A stretch of 17,578 bases of DNA from JBKBXU01 sp046313675 (GTDB lineage Bacteria > Bacteroidota > Bacteroidia > Cytophagales > Cytophagaceae). The notes below the pieces were generated by a model. That model saw nothing but the letters and a program-made list of their open reading frames with translations. It was not told the origin of the DNA and did not search any database. The DNA lies in the NCBI GenBank assembly GCA_046313675.1, contig JBKBXU010000054.1, positions 1 through 17,578 on the forward strand, in the 5' to 3' direction. Made by a program: the position numbers and the translations under genes. Shown here piece after piece: positions 13,972 to 17,578 of the stretch. The first letter of the stretch is position 1. Every line of letters starts with the position of its first letter.

Positions 13972-14892
13972 ATGGAAAATGAAAAACTATTACCAAATTT
14001 TCTTATTGCCGGGATGGCCAAGTGCGGAACTTCATCATTAAGCAGTTACCTGCAACAGCATCCGGATGTTTTTATAAGCAAGCGTAAAGAACCCCGCTTT
14101 CTTACAAGTCAATGTATGCGATTCCCAATGAATGGCCCGAAGGATCATTTGGTGGAGAGCTGGTATGTAAAAAATTATGATAATTATTTAAAATTATTTG
14201 CCGATGCCCGCCCTGATCAGGCTATAGGTGAAGCAAGTGCAGATACACTTTATTTTCATCAGGGTACTATACCTGTTATAAAGCAGTATTTAGGTGATCC
14301 TAAGATTCTGATAATTTTACGTAATCCTATCAACAGGGCGTTTTCTGCCTACCAGCATCTTGTAAGGGATGAGCGTGAATTCATTTCATTTGAGGAAGGC
14401 CTTGAAAAAGAGCAGGAACGAATTGATCAAAATTATGAATTGATTTATCATTACCGGAAAGCCAGTATGTATTATGAACCACTTAAAGAGTTTATACAGG
14501 CTTTTAGTCAGGTAAAAGTTATATTAAGCGAAGACCTGCAAAAGTCACCGGTGTCTACACACTCTGAAGTTTTTGAATTCCTGGGTGTTGACCCAGCATT
14601 TGAAGTTGAGAATCTTATGAAGTTAAATGTTTCGGGTGTACCAAAAAACAAATTCTTGCAAAGGGCATTTCAGGACGACAACGTAATTAGGAATGCAGTA
14701 CGACCTTTGGTCAGAGCTGTTGCTCCTTCTGTAGAAACCAGAAAGAAAATCTTTAATTGGGTAACACGGAAAAATCTTGACAGAATGAGCATTACACCCG
14801 AAACAAGGGAGCGTTTAAAAGAAGATTTTAAAGAAGATATTGAAAGGACGTCAAAACTGATCCACAGGGATCTTAGCAGGTGGTTGGATTGA
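13972..14892 (+). CDS. PAPS-dependent sulfotransferase
   Basis: The 306-residue protein should transfer sulfate from PAPS to a hydroxyl or amino group of a glycan or small molecule. The 5'-phosphosulfate loop is at the start (LIAGMAKCGTSSL, 11-23, with Lys17 and Thr20-Ser21), followed by the HPDVFISKRKEPRFL stretch common to heparan-type and bacterial sulfotransferases. The 3'-phosphate site is ILRNPINRAFSAY at about 115-127, with Arg117 and Ser125. GEASADTLY at 86-94 is the usual substrate-side motif. It has no signal peptide or membrane span, so it would act in the cytosol on nucleotide- or lipid-linked precursors or a small metabolite. The divergent flippase suggests an exopolysaccharide precursor as a substrate, by inference. 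It is followed immediately by a terminator. Confidence 0.9.
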   Translation: MENEKLLPNFLIAGMAKCGTSSLSSYLQQHPDVFISKRKEPRFLTSQCMRFPMNGPKDHLVESWYVKNYDNYLKLFADARPDQAIGEASADTLYFHQGTIPVIKQYLGDPKILIILRNPINRAFSAYQHLVRDEREFISFEEGLEKEQERIDQNYELIYHYRKASMYYEPLKEFIQAFSQVKVILSEDLQKSPVSTHSEVFEFLGVDPAFEVENLMKLNVSGVPKNKFLQRAFQDDNVIRNAVRPLVRAVAPSVETRKKIFNWVTRKNLDRMSITPETRERLKEDFKEDIERTSKLIHRDLSRWLD

Positions 14893-14900
14893 TAATAAAT

Positions 14901-14938
14901 AAAAGCCCGATTTCGGTATGGCAGGAGATCGGGCTTTT
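14901..14938. terminator. Strong, probably bidirectional terminator after the sulfotransferase
   Basis: AAAAGCCCGAT at 14901-14911 pairs perfectly with ATCGGGCTTTT at 14928-14938, and three more base pairs (one G-T) extend the stem inward to a 10-base loop. The A run on one side and T run on the other allow termination from either strand. It ends the sulfotransferase transcript, whose stop is at 14890-14892. Confidence 0.8.
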
Positions 14939-15039
14939 AAGTTAAAAAATATATAGATATTGACACTTTATTCATTATGATTTTTTGTATCTTTATTTGA
15001 TTTAATTCTCTTTACTTCAATAAAAAGTTACTTTTTCTG

Positions 15040-15744
15040 ATGATTGACTTGAAAAATATTCGTGTTTTACTTTTGTGTTTAATTCTTCCTGTCTTTTCTC
15101 AGGCTCAAATAGTAGAAGAAGTAAGTGGATCCTTCTCAGAAACCTCTTCATGGAAAAATAGTGCTTTAAAGGTTAATCCTCTTTTAATTATGGTGGGCGA
15201 TATGCCAATTTATTATGAGAGAAAACTAGGAGAGAGAATTTCAGTTGAATTAGGGGCTGGAATTACAACACAGAATTTTCTTTATGAGATTGGCCGTGCT
15301 TTTAATGAACCTATTGGAAATGATTATGAAATGACATTGAGAGAGCATTCTTTTGGTTACAGCTTATCAGGGTCACTCAGGTTATACTATGAAGAGGCTC
15401 TAAAAGGACTATACATTGGTCCGGAATTCAGAATGCGACACTATGCTTCAGAAATTAGGCAATGCGGCTCTCAAACTATTATAAGGAGGGAGCATCGAAA
15501 TATGCAGGATATAACTTTTCAGTTTGGATATATAGCTTATTTGGGGGGCAACCTTTTTTTTGATTTTTATATAGGAATCGGACCAAGGTTTATTGACGAA
15601 ATACGCGGACATTGTGTTAGGGAATACGAACAAAATGACCCTTTTGGAAATTATTCCAGCTACACACACAAACTGATTATGGAGCCCAACAAAGTTTCTC
15701 GTTTGACTTTTAACTCTGGTTTAAAAGTAGGGTTTTCTTTTTAA
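15040..15744 (+). CDS. Predicted outer-membrane beta-barrel protein of unknown function
   Basis: The 234-residue protein begins with a signal peptide (MIDLKNIRVLLLCLILPVFSQA, cleavage likely before QIVEE). The mature chain has many amphipathic strands with aromatic ends, such as SLSGSLRLYYEEAL, GLYIGPEFRMRHY, FQFGYIAYLGGNLFFDFYIGIGPRF and a C-terminal LTFNSGLKVGFSF that ends in Phe, as outer-membrane barrels do. The pattern fits small DUF3575-like barrels of Bacteroidota, though I cannot confirm the family. Two cysteines (in RQCGS and GHCVRE) could form a disulfide. It stands alone between the sulfotransferase terminator and the M48 protease gene; a possible -7 element, TATCTTTA, lies at 14989-14996. 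The ATG at 15040 gives the shortest natural signal peptide. Confidence 0.8.
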   Translation: MIDLKNIRVLLLCLILPVFSQAQIVEEVSGSFSETSSWKNSALKVNPLLIMVGDMPIYYERKLGERISVELGAGITTQNFLYEIGRAFNEPIGNDYEMTLREHSFGYSLSGSLRLYYEEALKGLYIGPEFRMRHYASEIRQCGSQTIIRREHRNMQDITFQFGYIAYLGGNLFFDFYIGIGPRFIDEIRGHCVREYEQNDPFGNYSSYTHKLIMEPNKVSRLTFNSGLKVGFSF

Positions 15745-15990
15745 CTTGAACTATGCAATAGTCAGGTGCTTTTATAATATTTTTATGGGTTAAAAAATCC
15801 TTATATAAAACGACCTGTTTTATATGGATCCAAAAAGTTTCTCTTTTAGGAAAGATTCAACCTTATTTAATACTTTTGGATTAGTTTATTTAATTAAAAA
15901 TAGCTGTATGATATATAATTATAAAAATAATCAATTAAATTTAGCCGCTTGTTGAAAAATTAAATAATTAAGGTTTAAAGCTTAGATTCG

Positions 15991-17578
15991 GTGAAACTAA
16001 TTTCGGTGTTTTTAATTTCTACCACAATTTTTTATTGTGTTTCTGATAGGGGTAATACACATTATGATAATTTAAAATGTGAAGGAGAAATACCTTCTAT
16101 GTTTGTTGACGGCCTGGATGATTATGTAAAATTGCAGGATGAAATTTATAAAGACTACTTTGATAATGATAAAGACCTTGATAAATTAAAAGAGAAATTG
16201 ATTCTTGGTAGTGCATTAAACCATAGTTTTTATTTCAGAAGCGGTTTGATTCTTTTCGGAGATCCGGTGACTAATTATCTGAATAAAATGAAGGATGTCC
16301 TTCTTAAGGAGCATGATCTGAAGGATAAAATTAGCATTTATACCCTTCGTAGTAGTGAGGTTAATGCTTTTTGCGCTTTGGATGGAAATGTTTATTTTAC
16401 TCTGGGACTGATATCCAGAGCTAATTCGGAAGCTGAACTGGCCTTTGTATTATCGCACGAAATATCCCACTATCTATTAAAACATTCGCTTGAGCAGCTA
16501 AAGTCTGAAAAAGAAATTGATCAGATGAGAAAAGACAGAAATAAGCTGAGTCTTGACGATATGTTGAAATTCAAACTTAAGAGAAAACGCTCGCATGAGT
16601 TTGAAGCCGATTCTCTTGGTTTTGCAATTTTTAATAAATCCCCGTATTTTAATAAAGGAGCCATTGGCGTACTAAACTTCCTGTCAACTTCCCATGTCCC
16701 ATTGGGAGAAAAGCCTTTTGATCCTGAATTTTTTAGTGCTGATTTTTTTAAAATCCCTGCATGCTTTTTTAAAGATGAAGTATTAGAAGTGGAAGCCCGG
16801 GAAAGTATAGAGGATGAATACTTAACACACCCGGATATAAAAAAGCGTAAGGAAAAAATTAATCATTTTATTGATAATAAAGTAAAAGGTGTAGAATTTG
16901 TCAACAATAAAAAGGAGTTTGACAACATTAAAAAGCTGGCTACTTATGAAATGGTTCATAGATTGTTAGTTGCCAGAAAATATGGAGATGCCATTTACAC
17001 CGCTTTTAATTTATTGCAGCAGTATCCGGATGACGAATTTTTAAATTTGTGCCTTGCAAAAGGTTTATATGGGGCATCGGTTTATAAAAATAATCAAAAG
17101 TATCATTTTGTTGCTTCGAGATATACTTCAAAACAGGGGGAATCTCAGCAAATCCACTATTTGCTGAAGCACCTAACGGCAAGGCAGCTTAATACACTTA
17201 CATTAAAATATATTTATAGCCTTAAAAAGAAATATCCTCAGAGCCATTTTCTTGGCTTATTAGAGAATTCTTTGGTGGAAGAGCTGGTTTTAAAGCATAA
17301 CCTTACACTTGATGACTTTTATTCCATTAAAGATGCAGAAAATCAGTATGTATTATATTTTGACAAGCCTTCGGATGAAGCTAATTCGAAAATAAAGCAG
17401 CGACAGGAGTATAAAAATTTCTATTTGCTTGCCTTTGCTAAAGAACGAGAAGACAAAGCCCTTCAACAGAAATTTTTGATGGCAAAAGAAAAACTTGAAG
17501 AAAAGGAAGCATACAAGGCCTTATCCTATAAGGAAAAAATGAAGCTTTATAAGGATAGTGAAAAGGTTAAGAAAAAAG
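15991..17578 (+). CDS. M48 family metalloprotease lipoprotein (partial, 3' end outside window)
   Basis: An open frame of at least 529 codons starts with GTG at 15991 and runs off the window end. The zinc-protease motif HEISH is at 156-160 (His156, Glu157, His160), the third ligand is probably Glu203 in HEFEAD with Asp207, and a THPDIKKR segment at about 280-287 is the usual M48 companion motif. This is the BepA/Oma1/LoiP class of M48 peptidases, often periplasmic in quality control of outer-membrane proteins. From about 310 onward the chain is helical and TPR-like (KYGDAIYTAFNLLQQYPDDEF), and the last 40 codons are a Lys/Glu-rich coiled coil. An in-frame stop at 15976 makes GTG the only upstream start; it gives a signal peptide ending IFYC16, a probable lipobox, while the first ATG (16099) would lose it. 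The C-terminal end is unknown. Confidence 0.88.
   Translation, partial: MKLISVFLISTTIFYCVSDRGNTHYDNLKCEGEIPSMFVDGLDDYVKLQDEIYKDYFDNDKDLDKLKEKLILGSALNHSFYFRSGLILFGDPVTNYLNKMKDVLLKEHDLKDKISIYTLRSSEVNAFCALDGNVYFTLGLISRANSEAELAFVLSHEISHYLLKHSLEQLKSEKEIDQMRKDRNKLSLDDMLKFKLKRKRSHEFEADSLGFAIFNKSPYFNKGAIGVLNFLSTSHVPLGEKPFDPEFFSADFFKIPACFFKDEVLEVEARESIEDEYLTHPDIKKRKEKINHFIDNKVKGVEFVNNKKEFDNIKKLATYEMVHRLLVARKYGDAIYTAFNLLQQYPDDEFLNLCLAKGLYGASVYKNNQKYHFVASRYTSKQGESQQIHYLLKHLTARQLNTLTLKYIYSLKKKYPQSHFLGLLENSLVEELVLKHNLTLDDFYSIKDAENQYVLYFDKPSDEANSKIKQRQEYKNFYLLAFAKEREDKALQQKFLMAKEKLEEKEAYKALSYKEKMKLYKDSEKVKKK

Overview
The window looks like chromosomal DNA from a low-GC, aerobic or facultative member of the Bacteroidota, probably a Cytophagales-type bacterium. 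This rests on A/T-rich spacers, almost no Shine-Dalgarno sequences before the starts, exported proteins with short barrel-like sequences, and a multi-PAS/Rcp-type two-component style common in that phylum. The assignment is inference; no rRNA or other taxonomic marker is present.

Region 1 (1-2823) holds stress and membrane genes. After a 60-bp perfect palindrome come a DJ-1/PfpI-type protein (minus), a tiny Cys-rich ORF (plus), an HPP-family membrane protein (minus), a long gene-poor stretch ending in a plus-strand terminator with no obvious gene to serve, and a small exported barrel-like protein (minus). Region 2 (2998-5388) has a fermentative D-lactate dehydrogenase (ldhA) with a TerB-like gene behind it and a shared terminator, facing a tandem-domain universal stress protein. 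Region 3 (5684-6970) is a glycogen-synthase-like glycosyltransferase with its own terminator.

Region 4 (7116-11443) is the most distinctive part. It is a tight four-gene signalling operon: a PAS-PAS histidine kinase whose PAS domains closely resemble those of the rhizobial oxygen sensor FixL, an Rcp-type single-domain response regulator, a REC-histidine kinase hybrid, and a REC domain fused to a CRP/FNR-type DNA-binding protein. In rhizobia, FixL phosphorylates FixJ, which then switches on the CRP-family regulator FixK. Here the receiver and the CRP-family factor are one polypeptide, so the cascade may be shortened. A near-perfect palindrome of the CRP/FNR half-site geometry (ATGA-N6-TCAT) lies just before the operon, and a second one lies between ldhA and its divergent neighbour. 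I infer a regulon joining this signalling system to low-oxygen or fermentative metabolism. Both PAS domains have Lys where FixL has its haem-binding His, so haem-based oxygen sensing is doubtful.

Region 5 (11569-17578) holds a small Cys-rich exported protein of unknown function, a 390-bp spacer with two perfect hairpins, a Wzx-type polysaccharide flippase, a divergent sulfotransferase with a bidirectional-looking terminator, an outer-membrane barrel-like protein, and the first 529 codons of an M48 metalloprotease lipoprotein that runs off the window. No rRNA, tRNA, CRISPR array, insertion sequence or integrase was recognised.
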